The notes beneath the pieces were generated by a model that was not told the origin of the DNA, did no database searches, and saw nothing but the letters and a program-made list of their open reading frames with translations. Positions 1-12,365 of a DNA stretch of 64,000 nt are shown piece after piece; the first letter of the stretch is position 1, and every line of letters starts with the position of its first letter. Location of the stretch: NCBI RefSeq assembly GCF_051401765.1, contig NW_027480423.1:8618001-8682000 (forward strand), given 5' to 3'. The position numbers were made by a program, and so were the translations under genes. Source of the stretch: Calliopsis andreniformis (taxonomy: Eukaryota > Arthropoda > Insecta > Hymenoptera > Andrenidae).

Positions 1-671
1 TGTTTTGATCTGGTGGAGCAACGCCCTGGAGTGAAGCCTAGGTTGCCCGGAACGTAGAAATGACCATAACTTTCACACTGGTTGCTATTATTCGTTTTAT
101 ACGATGGAAAAGCTGTTGTATTTATATCGTACTTTATGCTTCTGGCGTTGACTTCTAAGGCCCTCAACTATTCGATCTGGTGGAGCAACGCCCTAGAGTG
201 AAGCCTAGGTTGCCCGGAACGTACAAATGACCATTACTTTCACACTGTTTGCAATTATTCATTTTATACGATGGAAATGCAGTTGTATTTATATTGCATT
301 TTATTCTTCTGGCGTTGACTTTTAAGGCCGTAGCTATTAGATGTGGTGGAGCAACGCTCTAGAGTCTCGCATAGGTTGCCCGGAACGTAGAAATGACCAT
401 TACTTTCACAATGTATGCGAATATTCATTTTATACGATGGAAAAACTGTTGTACTTATATTGTATTTTATTCTTCTGGCGTTGAATTCTAAGTCCCTAGC
501 TTTTCGATCTCGTGGAGCAACGCCCTAGAGTGAAACCTAGGTTACCCGGAACGTAGAAATGACCAGTACTTTCACACTGGTTGCAGTTATTCCTGTTATA
601 CGATGGAAAAACTGTTGCACCTTTATTGTATTTTATGCTTCTGGCGTTGACATCTAAGGCCCTAACTGTTT

Positions 672-837
672 GATCTGGTGGAGCAACGCCCTAGAGTGAA
701 GCCTAGGTTGCCCGGAACGTAGAAATGACCATAACTTTCACACTGGTTGCTATTATTCGTTTTATACGATGGAAAAACTGTTATATTTATATTGTATTTT
801 ATGCTTCTGGCGTTAACTTCTTAGGCCCTAACTATTC
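672..837 (+). repeat. Exemplar monomer close to the modal sequence
   Basis: Chosen as a reference copy of exactly 166 bp starting at gatctggtgg. Landmarks by monomer position: ctggtggagcaacgccc (4-20), an AvrII palindrome cctagg (31-36), cccggaacgtagaaatgacc (40-59), tttcacactggttgc (65-79), the dyad segment ttcgttttatacgatgg (85-101), the AT-rich tgtatttatattgtatttta (111-130) and ggcgttgacttct (138-150). The modal sequence has 32 C, 36 G and 7 CpG, so about 41% GC with CpG close to random expectation. Positions 80-133 are markedly AT-rich compared with 1-80. Monomer start is arbitrary. Confidence 0.95.
757..769. other. Short dyad in the monomer, common form TCGT-TTTAT-ACGA
   Basis: Monomer positions 86-98 form an inverted repeat with 4-bp arms and a 5-base centre (TCGT / ACGA). 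It recurs in most monomers of the window, sometimes with centre changes such as CTTAT or TGTAT. Many copies carry one-arm changes (ACAA, ATGA, ACTA, left-arm TCAT) that break perfect symmetry. It could bind a symmetric protein or simply be chance in an AT-rich region; no function is shown by sequence alone. Confidence 0.6.
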
Positions 838-1788
838 GATCTGGTGGAACAACACCCTAGAGTGAAGCCTAGGTTGCCTGGAACGTTGAAATGACCATCA
901 CTTTCACACGGGTTGCAATTATTCCTGTTATAGGATGGAAAGACTGTTGTATTTTTATTGTATTTTATGCTTCACGCGTTGACTTCTGAGGCCGTAGCTA
1001 TTCGATGTGGTGGATGAACGCCATAGAGTGAAGCCTAGGTTGCCCGGAACGTAGAAATGTCCATATCTTTCACACTGTTTGCAATTATTACTTTTATACG
1101 ATGGCAATGCTGTTGTATATTTATTGCATTTTATGCTTCGGGCATTGACTTCTAAGGACCTAACTATTCAATCTGTTGGAGCAACGCCATTGGGTGAAGC
1201 CTAGGTTGCCCGGAACGTAGAAATGACCATAACTTTCACACTGGTTGCAATTATTCGTTTTATACGATGGAAAATCTGTTGTATTTATATCGTATTTTAT
1301 GCTTCTGGCGTTAACTTCTTAGGCCCTAACTATTCGATCTGGTGCAACAACACCCTAGAGTGAAGCCTAGGTTGCCTGGAACGTAGAAATGACCATCACA
1401 TTCACACGGGTTGCAATTATTCCTGTTATAGGATGGAAAGACTGTTGTATTTTTATTGTATTTTATGCTTCACGCGTTGACTTCTGAGGCCGTAGCTATT
1501 CGATGTGGTGGATGAACGCCATAGAGTGAAGCCTAGGTTGCCCGGAACGTAGAAATGTCCATATCTTTCACACTGTTTGCAATTATTACTTTTATACGAT
1601 GGCAATGCTGTTGTATATTTATTGCATTTTATGCTTCGGGCATTGACTTCTAAGGACCTAACTATTCAATCTGTTGGAGCAACGCCATTGGGTGAAGCCT
1701 AGGTTGCCCGGAACGTAGAAATGACCATAACTTTCACACTGGTTGCAATTATTCGTTTTATACGATGGAAAAGCTGTTGTATTTATAT
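800..1788 (+). repeat. Internal three-monomer tandem duplication (498-bp offset)
   Basis: The triplet beginning near gatctggtgg at 838 is followed by a near copy beginning at 1336. Each contains the same subtypes in the same order: a cacacgggttgc / ataggatgg monomer, then gatgtggtggatgaacgcc with aatgtccatatc, then caatctgttgg with gccattggg. Small differences include gttgaaatg versus gtagaaatg and cactttcac versus cacattcac. The same pair occurs inside each 12-monomer unit at 14.4-20.4 kb, so it predates their amplification. Confidence 0.85.
923..935. other. Alternative dyad form TCCT-GTTAT-AGGA
   Basis: In a second common monomer subtype the same positions read TCCT-GTTAT-AGGA. Relative to the common form, monomer position 88 changes G to C and its pairing partner, position 96, changes C to G, so the dyad is kept. 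AGG at 96 was only seen with CC at 87-88. The reverse is not strict: TCCT also occurs with unpaired ACGA or ATGA (for example near 585 and 5910). Confidence 0.6.
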
Positions 1789-1894
1789 CGTATTTTATGC
1801 TTCTGGCGTTGACTTCTTAGGCCCTAACTATTCCATCTGGTGGAACAGCGCCCTAGGGTGAAGCGTAGTTTGCCCGGAAAGTAGAAATGACCAT

Positions 1895-3200
1895 AACTTT
1901 CACACTGGTAGCAATTATTCGTTTTATACGATGGAAAAACTGTTCTATTTATTTTGTATTTTATGCTTCGGGCGTTGACTTCTAAGGCCCTAACTATTCG
2001 ATCAGGTGGAGCAACGCCCTCGAGTGAAGCCTAGGTTGCCCGGTACGACGAAATGACTATCACTTTCAAACTGGTTGCAATTATTCGTCTTATACGATGG
2101 AAAAGCTGTTGTATTTATATCGTATTTTATGCTTCTGGCGTTGACTTCTTAGGCCCTAACTATTCCATCTGGTGGAACAACGCCATAGGGTGAAGCCTAG
2201 GTTGCCCGGAAAGTAGAAATAACCATAACTTTCACACTGGTAGCAATTATTCGTTGTATACGATGGAAAAACTGTTCTATTTATTTTATATTTTATGCTT
2301 CTGGCGTTGACTTCTATGGCCCTAGCTATTCGATTTGGTGGAGCAACGCCCTAGAGTGGAGCCTAGGTTGCCCGGTACGTAGAAATGACCATTACTTTCA
2401 CACTGTTTGCAAATATACATTATATACGATGGAAAGTCTGTTGTATTTATGTTGAATTTTATGCTCCTGGCGTTGACTTCTTAGGCCCTAACTATTTGAT
2501 CTGGTGGAGCACCGCCCTAGCGTGAAGCCTAGGTTGCCCGGAACGTAGAAATGACCATTCATTTCACACTGGCAGCAATTATTCGTTTTATACGATGGAA
2601 AAACTGTTTTATTTATTTTGTATTTTATGCTTCGGGCGTTGACTTCTAAGGCCCTAACTATTCGACCTGGTGGAGCAACGCCCTAGAGTGAAGCCTAGGT
2701 TGCGCGGAACGTAGAAATGACCATAACTTTCACACTGATAGCAATTATTCGTTTTATACGATGGAAGAACTGTTTCAATTATTTTGTATTTTATGCTTCG
2801 GGCGTTGACTTCTAAGGCCCTAACTATTCGATCTGGTGGAGCAACGCCCTAGATTGAAGCCTATGTTGCCCGGAACGTAGAAAAGACCATAACTTTTACA
2901 CTGGTAGCATTTATTCGTTTTATACAATGGAAAAACCGTTCTATTTATTTTGTATTTTATGCTTCGGGCGTTGACTTCTAAGGCCCTAACTGTTTGATCT
3001 GGTGGAGAACGCCCTGGAGTGAAGCCTAGGTTGCCCGGAACGTAGAAATGACCATAACTTTCACACTGGTTTCTATTATTCGTTTTATGCGATGGAAAAA
3101 CTGTTATATTTATATTGTATTTTATGCTTCTGGCGTTGACTTCTTAGGCCCGAACTATTCGATCTGGTGCAACAACGCCCTAGAGTGAAGCCTAGGTTGC
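1895..3200 (+). repeat. 1.3-kb block, copy a (54-monomer spacing)
   Basis: Matches about 10857-12162 at an offset of 8962 bp (54 monomers less 2 bp). Shared rare markers are gatcaggtgg with cggtacgacg, gttgaattttatgctcctgg near 2450, gagcaccgccctagcg near 2508, and the one-base-short gtggagaacgccctgg near 3003. A further copy is carried by the long duplication near 29.78-30.96 kb. Confidence 0.8.
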
Positions 3201-3264
3201 CCGGAAAGTAGAAATGACCATAAGTTTCATACTGGTTGCAATTATTCGTTTTATACGATGGAAA
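2436..3264 (+). repeat. Five-monomer block present only in copy 1 of the long duplication
   Basis: Copy 2 runs with offset 18594 up to tatacgatggaaa (21017-21029) and continues with offset 17765, matching 3252 onward. The 829 bp between the two matching points in copy 1 equal five monomers less 1 bp. The junction lies in a 13-bp tract shared by all three sites, as expected for unequal exchange between monomers in register. Direction (loss in copy 2 or gain in copy 1) cannot be decided here. Confidence 0.85.
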
Positions 3265-3938
3265 ACCTGTTACATTTATATTGTATTTTATGCTTCAGGC
3301 GTTCACTTCTTAGGCCCTAACTATTCGATCTGGTACAAGAACGCCCTAGGGTGAAGCCTAGGTTGTCCGGAACGTAGAAATGACCATAACTTTTACACTG
3401 GTAGCAATTATTCGTTTTATACAATGGAAAAACTGTTCTATTTATTTTGCATTTTATGCTTCGGGCGTTTACTTCTAAGGCCCTAACTGATTGATCTGGA
3501 GGAGCAACGCCCTACTGTGAAGCCCAGATTGCCCGGAACGTTGAAATGACCATAACTTTCACTCTGGTTGCTAATATTCGTTTTATACGATGGAAAAGCT
3601 GTTATATTTATATTGTATTTTATGCTTCTGGCGTTGACTTCTTAGGCCCTAACTATTCGATCTGGTGGAACAACACCCTAGAGTGAAGCCTAGGTTGCCT
3701 GGAACGTAGAAATGACCATCACTTTCACACGGGTTGCAATTATTCCTGTTATAGGATGGAAAGACTGTTGTATTTTTATTGTATTTTATACTTCAGGCGT
3801 TGACTTCTGTGGCCGTAGCTATTCGATGTGGTGGTAGAACGCCATAGTGTGAAGCCTAGGTTGCCCGGAAAGTAGAAATGACCATAAGTTTCATACTGGT
3901 TGCAATTATTCGTTTTATACGATGGAAAAACTGTTATA
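3030..3938 (+). repeat. 0.9-kb block, copy a (20-monomer spacing)
   Basis: Matches about 6350-7258 at exactly 3320 bp (20 monomers). Shared private variants include ttttatgcgatgg near 3087, gatctggtacaagaacgcc near 3330, gaggagcaacgccctactg near 3500 and the cttcaggcg / gtggtagaacgcc monomer near 3830. Ends where this copy reads gttatatttatattgc and the partner gttgtatttatattgt. Confidence 0.82.
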
Positions 3939-6349
3939 TTTATATTGCATTTTATTCTTATGGCGTTGAATTCTAAGTCCCTAGCTATTCGATCTGGTGG
4001 AGCAACGCCCTAGAGTGAATCCTAGGTTACCCGGAACGTAGAAATGACCAGTACTTTCACACTGTTTGCAGTTATTCCTGTTATACGATGGAAAAACTGT
4101 TGCATCTTTATTGTATTTTATGCTTCTGGCGTTGACTTCTAAGGCCCTAACTATTCAATCTGTTGGAGCGATGCCCTAGGGTGAAGCCTAGGTTGCGCGG
4201 AAAATATAAATGACCATAAGTTTCATACTGGTTGCAATTATTCGTTTTATACGATGGAAAAACTGTTGTATTTATATTGTATTTTATGCTTCTGGCGTTC
4301 ACTTCTTAGGCCCGAACTATTCAATCTGGTGGAACAACGGCCGAGGGTGAAGCCTAGGTTGCCCGGAACGTAGAAATGACCATAACTTTTACACTGGTAG
4401 CAATTATTCGTTTTATACAATGGAGAAACTGTTCTACTTATTTGTATTTAATGCTTCGGGCGTTAGCTTCTAAGGCCCTAACTGTTTGATCTGGTGGAAC
4501 AACGGCCTAGGGTGAAGCCTAGGTTGCCCGAGACGTAGAAATGACCATAACTTTTACACTGGTAGCAATTATTCGTTTTATACAATGGAAAAACTGTTCT
4601 ATTTATTTTGTATTTAATGCTACGGGCGTTGACTTCTAAGGCCCTAACTGTTTGATCTGGTGGAGCACCGCCCTAGAGTGATGCCTAGGCCGCTCGGAAC
4701 GTAGAAATGACCATAACTTTCACACTGGTTTCTATTATTCGTTTTATACGATGGAAAAACTGTTATATATATATTGTATTTTATGCTTCTGGCGTTGACT
4801 TCTTAGGCCCGAACTATTCGATCTTGTGCAACAACGCCCTAGAGTGAAGCCTAGGTTGCCTGGAACGTAGAAATGACCATCACTTTCACACGGGTTGCAA
4901 TTATTCCTGTTATAGGATGGAAAGACTGTTGTATTTTTATTGTATTTTATACATCAGGTGTTGACTTCTATGGCCGTAGCTATTCGATGTGGTGGTAGAA
5001 CGCCATAGAGTGAAGCCTAGGTTGCCCGGAAAGTAGAAATGACCATAAGTTTCATACTGGTTGCAATTATTCGTTTTATACGATGGAAAAACTGTTGTAT
5101 TTATTTTTATTTTATGATTCTGGCGTTCACTTCTTAGGCCCTAACTATTCGATCTGGTGGAACAACGCCCTAGGGTGAAGCCTAGGTTGCCCGGAACGTG
5201 GAAAAGACCATAACTTTTACACTGGTAGCATTTATTCGTTTTATACAATGGAAAAACCGTTCTATTTATTTTGTATTTTATGCTTCGGGCGTTGACATCT
5301 AAGGTCCTAACTATACGATCTGGTGGAGCAACGCCCTAGAGTGAAGCCTACGTTGCCCGGAACGTAGAAATGACCATAACTTTCAAACTGGTTGCTATCA
5401 TTCGTTTTATGTGATGGAAAAGCTGTTGTATTTATACTGTATTTTATGCTTCTGGCGTTCACTTCTTAGGCCCTAACTGTTCGAACTGGTGGAACATCGG
5501 GCTAGGGTGAAGCCTAGGTTGCCCGAGACGTAGAAATGACCATAACTTTTACACTGGTAGCAATTATTCGTTTTATTCAATGGAAAAACTGTTCTATTTA
5601 TTTTGAGTTTAATGCTTCGGGCGTTGACTTCTAAGGCCCTAACTGTTTGATCTGGTGGAGCACCGCCCTAGAGTGAAGCCTAGGCCGCTCGGAACGTAGT
5701 AATGACGTTAACTTTCATAGTGGTTGCAATTATTCGTTTTATACGATGGAAAAACTGTTGTATTTATATTGTATTTTATGCATCTGGCGTTGACTTCTAA
5801 GGCACTAACTATTCGATCTAGTGGATCAATGCCGTAGAGTGAAGCCTAGGTTGCCCGGTACGTAGAAATGACCATCACTCTCAAACTGGTTGCAATTATT
5901 CCTGTTATATGATTGAAAAACTGTTGTATTTTTATTGCATTTTTTGCTTCGGGCATTGACTTCTAAGGCCCCTAACTATTCAATCTGTTGGAGCAATGCC
6001 CTAGGGTGAAGCCTAGGTTGCCCGGAAAATATAAATGACCATAAGTTTCATACTGGTTGCAATTATTCGTTTTATACGATGGAAAAACTGTTGTATTTAT
6101 ATTGTATTTTATGCTTCTGGCGTTCACTTCTTAGGCCCGAACTATTCGATCTGGTGGAACAACGGCCGAGGGTGAAGCCTAGCTTGCCCGGAACGTAGAA
6201 ATAACCATAACTTTCACACTGGTAGCAATTACTCGTTGTATACGATGGAAAAACTGTTCTTTTTATTTTATATTTTATGCTTCTGGCGTTGACTTCTATG
6301 GCCCTAGCTATTCGATTTGGTGGAGCAACGCCCTAGAGTGGAGCCTAGG

Positions 6350-7258
6350 TTGCCCGGAACGTAGAAATGACCATAACTTTCACACTGGTTTCTATTATTC
6401 GTTTTATGCGATGGAAAAACTGTTATATTTATATTGTATTTTATGCTTCTGGCGTTGACTTCTTAGGCCCGAACTATTCGATCTGGTGCAACAACGCCCT
6501 AGAGTGAAGCCTAGGTTGCCCGGAAAGTAGAAATGACCATAAGTTTCATACTGGTTGCAATTATTCGTTTTATACGATGGAAAACCTGTTGCATTTATAT
6601 TGTATTTTATGCTTCAGGCGTTCACTTCTTAGGCCCTAACTATTCGATCTGGTACAAGAACGCCCTAGGGTGAAGCCTAGGTTGTCCGGAACGTAGAAAT
6701 GACCATAACTTTTACACTGGTAGCAATTATTCGTTTTATACAATGGAAAAACTGTTCTATTTATTTTGCATTTTATGCTTCGGGCGTTTACTTCTAAGGC
6801 CCTAACTGATTGATCTGGAGGAGCAACGCCCTACTGTGAAGCCCAGATTGCCCGGAACGTTGAAATGACCATAACTTTCACTCTGGTTGCTAATATTCGT
6901 TTTATACGCTGGAAAAGCTGTTATATTTATATTGTATTTTATGCTTCTGGCGTTGACTTCTTAGGCCCTAACTATTCGATCTGGTGGAACAACACCCTAG
7001 AGTGAAGCCTAGGTTGCCTGGAACGTAGAAATGACCATCACTTTCACACGGGTTGCAATTATTCCTGTTATAGGATGGAAAGACTGTTGTATTTTTATTG
7101 TATTTTATACTTCAGGCGTTGACTTCTGTGGCCGTAGCTATTCGATGTGGTGGTAGAACGCCATAGTGTGAAGCCTAGGTTGCCCGGAAAGTAGAAATGA
7201 CCATAAGTTTCATACTGGTTGCAATTATTCGTTTTATACGATGGAAAAACTGTTGTAT
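6350..7258 (+). repeat. 0.9-kb block, copy b (20-monomer spacing)
   Basis: Partner of 3030-3938, with very few differences (for example tacgctgg near 6908 versus tacgatgg). Both members are also carried into the second copy of the long duplication at about 21.0-21.7 and 24.1-25.0 kb. Confidence 0.82.
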
Positions 7259-7324
7259 TTATATTGTATTTTATGCTTCTGGCGTTCACTTCTTAGGCCC
7301 TAACTATTCGATCTGGTGGAACAA

Positions 7325-7965
7325 CGCCCTAGGGTGAAGCCTAGGTTGCCCGGAACGTAGAAAAGACCATAACTTTTACACTGGTAGCAATTATTCGTTT
7401 TATACGATGGAAAAACTGTTATATTTATATTGTATGTTATGCTTCTGGCGTTGACTTCTTAGGTCCTAACTATTCGATCTGGTGGAACAACACCCTAGAG
7501 TCAAGCCTAGGATGCCTGGAACGTAGAAATGACCATCACTTTCACACGGGTTGCAATTATTCCTGTTATAGGGTGGAAAGACTGTTGTATTTTTATTGTA
7601 TTTTATGCTTCACGCGTTGACTTCTGAGGCCGTAGCTATTCGATGTGGTGGATGAACGCCATAGAGTGAAGCCTAGGTTGCCCGGAACGTAGAAATGTCC
7701 ATATCTTTCACACTGTTTGCAATTATTCATTTTATACGATGGTAATGCTGTTATATATTTATTGCATTTTATGCTTCGGGCATTGACTTCTAAGGACCTA
7801 ACTATTCAATCTGTTGGAGCAACGCCCTTGGGTGTAAGCCTAGGTTGCCCGGAACGTAGAAATGACCATAACTTTCACACTGGTTGCAATTATTCGTTTT
7901 ATACGATGGAAAAGCTGTTGTATTTATATCGTATTTTATGCTTCTGGCGTTGACTTCTTAGGCCC
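7325..7965 (+). repeat. Four-monomer block, copy a (six-monomer spacing)
   Basis: Matches 8321-8961 at exactly 996 bp (6 monomers). Shared markers are ttaggtcctaac, aggatgcctggaacg, ttatagggtgg, gatggtaatgctg and the 1-bp insertion in gggtgtaagcctagg. The intervening part, 7966-8320, does not repeat at this spacing, so this is a dispersed local duplication and not a clean 6-monomer HOR. Confidence 0.82.
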
Positions 7966-8320
7966 TAACTATTCCATCTGGTGGGCAACGCCATAGGGTG
8001 AAGCCTATGTTGCCCGGAAAGTAGAAATAACCTTAACTTTCACACTGGTAGCAATTATTCGTTTTATACGATGGAAAAACTGTTATATTTATATTGTATT
8101 TTATGCTTCTGGCGTTGACTTCTTAGGCCGTAACTATTCCATCTGGTGGAACAACGACCTAGAGTGAAGCCTAGGTTGCCCGGAACGTCGAAATGACCAT
8201 CACTTTCAAACTGGTTGCAATTAATCCTGTTATACGATGGAAAAACTGTTGTATTTTTGTTGCCTTTTATGCTTCGGTCGTTGACTTCTAAGGCCCTAAC
8301 TATTCAATCTGTTGGAGCAA

Positions 8321-8961
8321 CGCCCTAGGGTGAAGCCTAGGTTGCCCGGAACGTAGAAAAGACCATAACTTTTACACTGGTGGCAATTATTCGTTTTATA
8401 CGATGGAAAAACTGTTATATTTATATTGTATTTTATGCTTCTGGCGTTGACTTCTTAGGTCCTAACTATTCGATCTGGTGGAACAACACCCTAGAGTGAA
8501 GCCTAGGATGCCTGGAACGTAGAAATGACCATCACTTTCACACGGGTTGCAATTATTCCTGTTATAGGGTGGAAAGACTGTTGTATTTTTATTGTATTTT
8601 ATGCTTCACGCGTTGACTTCTGAGGCCGTAGCTATTCGATGTGGTGGATGAACGCCGTAGAGTGAAGCCTAGGTTGCCCGGAACGTAGAAATGTCCATAT
8701 CTTTCACACTGTTTGCAATTATTCATTTTATACGATGGTAATGCTGTTATATATTTATTGCATTTTATGCTTCGGGCATTGACTTCTAAGGACCTAACTA
8801 TTCAATCTGTTGGAGCAACGCCCTTGGGTGTAAGCCTAGGTTGCCCGGAACGTAGAAATGACCATAACTTTCACACTGGTTGCAATTATTCGTTTTATAC
8901 GATGGAAAAGCTGTTGTATTTATATCGTATTTTATGCTTCTGGCGTTGACTTCTTAGGCCC
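8321..8961 (+). repeat. Four-monomer block, copy b (six-monomer spacing)
   Basis: Partner of 7325-7965. In copy 2 of the long duplication the equivalent pair (25.09-25.73 and 26.42-27.05 kb) is eight monomers apart because of the two-monomer gain there. Confidence 0.8.
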
Positions 8962-10856
8962 TAATTATTCGATCAGGAGGAGCAACGCCCTAGAGTGAAG
9001 CCTAGGTTGCCCGGTACGTAGAAATGACCATCACTTTCAAACTGGTTGCAATTATTCGTCTTATACGATGGAAAAGCTGTTGTATTTATATCGTATTTTA
9101 TGCTTCTGGCGTTGACTTCTTAGGCCCTAACTATTCCATCTGGTGGGCAACGCCATAGGGTGAAGCCTATGTTGCCCGGAAAGTAGAAATAACCTTAACT
9201 TTCACACTGGTAGCAATTATTCGTTTTATACGATGGAAAAACTGTTCTATTTATTTTATATTTTATGCTTCGGGCGTTGACTTCTAAGACCCTAACTATT
9301 CGATCTGGTGGAGCAACGCCCTAGAGTGAAGCCTAGGTTGCCCGGTACGTAGAAATGACCATCACTTTCAAACTGGTTGCAATTATTCGTCTTATACGAT
9401 GGAAAAGCTGTTGTATTTATATCGTATTTTATGCTTCTGGCGTTGACTTCTTAGGCCCGAACTATTCGATCTGGTGCAACAACGCCCTAGAGTGAAGCCT
9501 AGGTTGCCTGGAACGTAGAAATGACCATAAGTTTCATACTGGTTGCAATTATTCGCTTTATACGATGGAAAACCTGTTGCATTTATATTGTATTTTATGC
9601 TTCAGGCGTTCACTTGTTAGGCCCTAACTATTCGATCTGGTGGACCAACGCCCTAGGGTGAAGCCTAGGTTGCCCGGAACGTAGAAAAGACCATAACTTT
9701 TACACTGGTAGCATTTAATCGTTTTATACAATGGAAAAACCGTTCTATTTATTTTGTATTTTATGCGTCGGGCGTTGACTTCTAAGGCCCTAACTGTTTG
9801 ATCTGGTGGAGCAACGCCCTAGTGTGAAGCCCAGATTGCCCGGAAAGTAGAAATGACCATAAGTTTCATACTGGTTGCAATTATTCGTTTAATACGATGG
9901 AAAAACTGTTGTATTTATATTGTATTTTATGCTTCAGGCGTTCACTTCTTAGGCCCTATCTATTCGATCTGGTGGAACAACGCCCTAGGGTGAAGCCTCG
10001 GTTGCCCGGAACGTAGAAAAGACCATAACTTTTACACTGGTAGCATTTATTCGTTTTATACAATGGAAAAACCGTTCTATTTATTTTGTATTTTATGCTT
10101 CTGGCGTTGACTTCTAAGGCCCTAACTATTCGATCAGGTGGAGCAACGCCCTAGAGTGAAGCCCAGGTTGCTCGAAATGTAGAAATGACCATAACTTTCA
10201 CACTGGTTGCAATTATTCATTTTATACGATGGAAAAACTGTTGGACTTATATTGTATTTTATTCTTATGGCGTTGAATTCTAATTCCCTAGCTATCCGAT
10301 CTGGTGGAGCAACGCCCTAGAGTGAAACCTAGGTTACCCGGAACGTAGAAATGACCAGTACTTTCATACTGTTTGCAGTTATTCCTGTTATACGATGGAA
10401 AAACCTTTGCACCTTTATTGTATTTTATGCTTCTGGCGTTGACTTCTAAGGCCCTAGCTATTCCATTTGGTGGAGCAACGCCCTAGAGTGGAGACTAGGT
10501 TGCCCGGTACGTAGAAATGACCATTACTTTCACACTGGTAGCAATTATTCGTTTTATACGATGGAAAAACTGTTGTATTTATTTTGTATTTTATGCTTCG
10601 GGCGTTGACTTCTTAGGCCCGAACTATTCGATCTGGTGCAACAACGCCCTAGAGTGAAGCCTAGGTTGCCCGGAACGTAGAAATGACCATTCATTTCACA
10701 CTGGTAGCAATTATTCGTTTTATACGATGGAAAAACTGTTGTATTTATATTGTATTTTATGCTTCTGGCGTTGACATCTAAGGCCCTAACTGTTTGATCT
10801 GGTGGAGCAACGCCCTAGAGTGAAGCCTAGGTTGCCCGGAACGTAGAAATGACCTT

Positions 10857-12162
10857 AACTTTCACACTGGTAGCAATTATTCGTTTTATACGATGGAAAA
10901 ACTGTTCTATTTATTTTGTATTTTATGCTTCGGGCGTTGACTTCTAAGGCCCTAACTATTCGATCAGGTGGAGCAACGCCCTAGAGTGAAGCCTAGGTTG
11001 CCCGGTACGACGAAATGACCATCACTTTCAAACTGGTTGCAATTATTCGTCTTATACGATGGAAAAGCTGTTGTATTTATATCGTATTTTATGCTTCTGG
11101 CGTTGACTTCTTAGGCCCTAACTATTCCATCTGGTGGAACAACGCCATAGGGTGAAGCCTAGGTTGCCCGGAAAGTAGAAATAACCATAACTTTCACACT
11201 GGTAGCAATTATTCGTTTTATACGATGGAAAAACAGTTCTATTCATTTTATATTTTATGCTTCTGGCGTTGACTTCTAAGGCCCTAGCTATTCGATTTGG
11301 TGGAGCAACGCCATAGAGTGGAGCCTAGGTTGCCCGGTACGTAGAAATGACCATTACTTTCACACTGTTTGCAAATATACATTATATACGATGGAAAGTC
11401 TGTTGTATTTATGTTGAATTTTATGCTCCTGGCGTTGACTTCTTAGGCCCTAACTATTTGATCTGGTGGAGCACCGCCCTAGCGTGAAGCCTAGGTTGCC
11501 CGGAACGTAGAAATGTCCATTCATTTCACACTGGCAGCAATTATTCGTTTTATACGATGGAAAAACTGTTTTATTTATTTTGTATTTTATGCTTCGGGCG
11601 TTGACTTCTAAGGCCCTAACTATTCGATCTGGTGGAGCAACGCCCTAGAGTGAAGCCTAGGTTGCGCGGAACGTAGAAATGACCATAACTTTCACACTGG
11701 TAGCAATTATTCGTTTTATACGATGGAAGAACTGTTTCATTTATTTTGTATTTTATGCTTCGGGCGTTGACTTCTAAGGCCCTAACTATTCGATCTGGTG
11801 GAGCAACGCCCTAGATTGAAGCCTAGGTTGCCCGGAACGTAGAAAAGACCATAACTTTTACACTGGTAGCATTTATTCGTTTTATACAATGGAAAAACCG
11901 TTCTATTTATTTTGTATTTTATGCTTCGGGCGTTGACTTCTAAGGCCGTAACTGTTTGATCTGGTGGAGAACGCCCTGGAGTGAAGCCTAGGTTGCCCGG
12001 AACGTAGAAATGACCATAACTTTCACACTGGTTTCTATTATTCGTTTTATACGATGGAAAAACTGTTATATTTATATTGTATTTTATGCTTCTGGCGTTG
12101 ACTTCTTAGGCCCGAACTATTCGATCTGGTGCAACAACGCCCTAGAGTGAAGCCTAGGTTGC
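10857..12162 (+). repeat. 1.3-kb block, copy b (54-monomer spacing)
   Basis: Partner of 1895-3200. Homology ends near 12163, where this copy has gcctggaacg and a cacacgggttgc monomer while the partner has gcccggaaag and a tttcatactgg monomer. This copy lies at the end of copy 1 of the long duplication. Confidence 0.8.
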
Positions 12163-12365
12163 CTGGAACGTAGAAATGACTATCACTTTCACACGGGTTG
12201 CAACTATTCCTGTTATAGGATGGAAAGACTGTTGTATTTTTATTGTATTTTATACTTCAGGCGTTGACTTCTGTGGCCGTAGCTATTCGATGTGGTGGTA
12301 GAACGCCATAGAGTGAAGCCTAGGTTGCCCGGAAAGTAGAAATGACCATAAGTTTCATACTGGTT
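11440..12365 (+). repeat. 0.9-kb block, copy a (12-monomer spacing)
   Basis: Matches about 13431-14356 at 1991 bp (12 monomers less 1 bp). Shared features are gagcaccgccctagcg, gcgcggaacg with gatggaagaactgtttc, the short gtggagaacgccctgg, and the rare gggttgcaactattcctg near 12196. This is a second 12-monomer period next to, but different in content from, the 1994-bp array that follows. Confidence 0.8.

Larger units (their letters stand above)
1..12030 (+). repeat. Long-period duplication, copy 1
   Basis: This block recurs at 18595-30958. Aligned offsets are 18594 bp for 1-2435, 17765 bp for about 3252-7950, 18097 bp for about 7975-8880, 17931 bp for about 9010-9450, 18097 bp for about 9460-10760, and 18929 bp for about 10765-12030. 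Every change of offset is a whole number of monomers within 1-2 bp. Rare private markers are shared, such as tgttttgatc at 1, ccctcaac near 163, agagtctcgc near 361 and gtgcaacaacaccc near 1343. Substitutions between copies are sparse, roughly one per kb among those seen. The left end is cut by the window edge. Confidence 0.9.

Noticed and set aside
782..802. Yeast-type replication origin core near atttatattgt in the AT-rich part
   Set aside because: It is a near match to the 11-bp ARS consensus that is expected often in AT-rich DNA, and the consensus does not apply outside budding yeasts.
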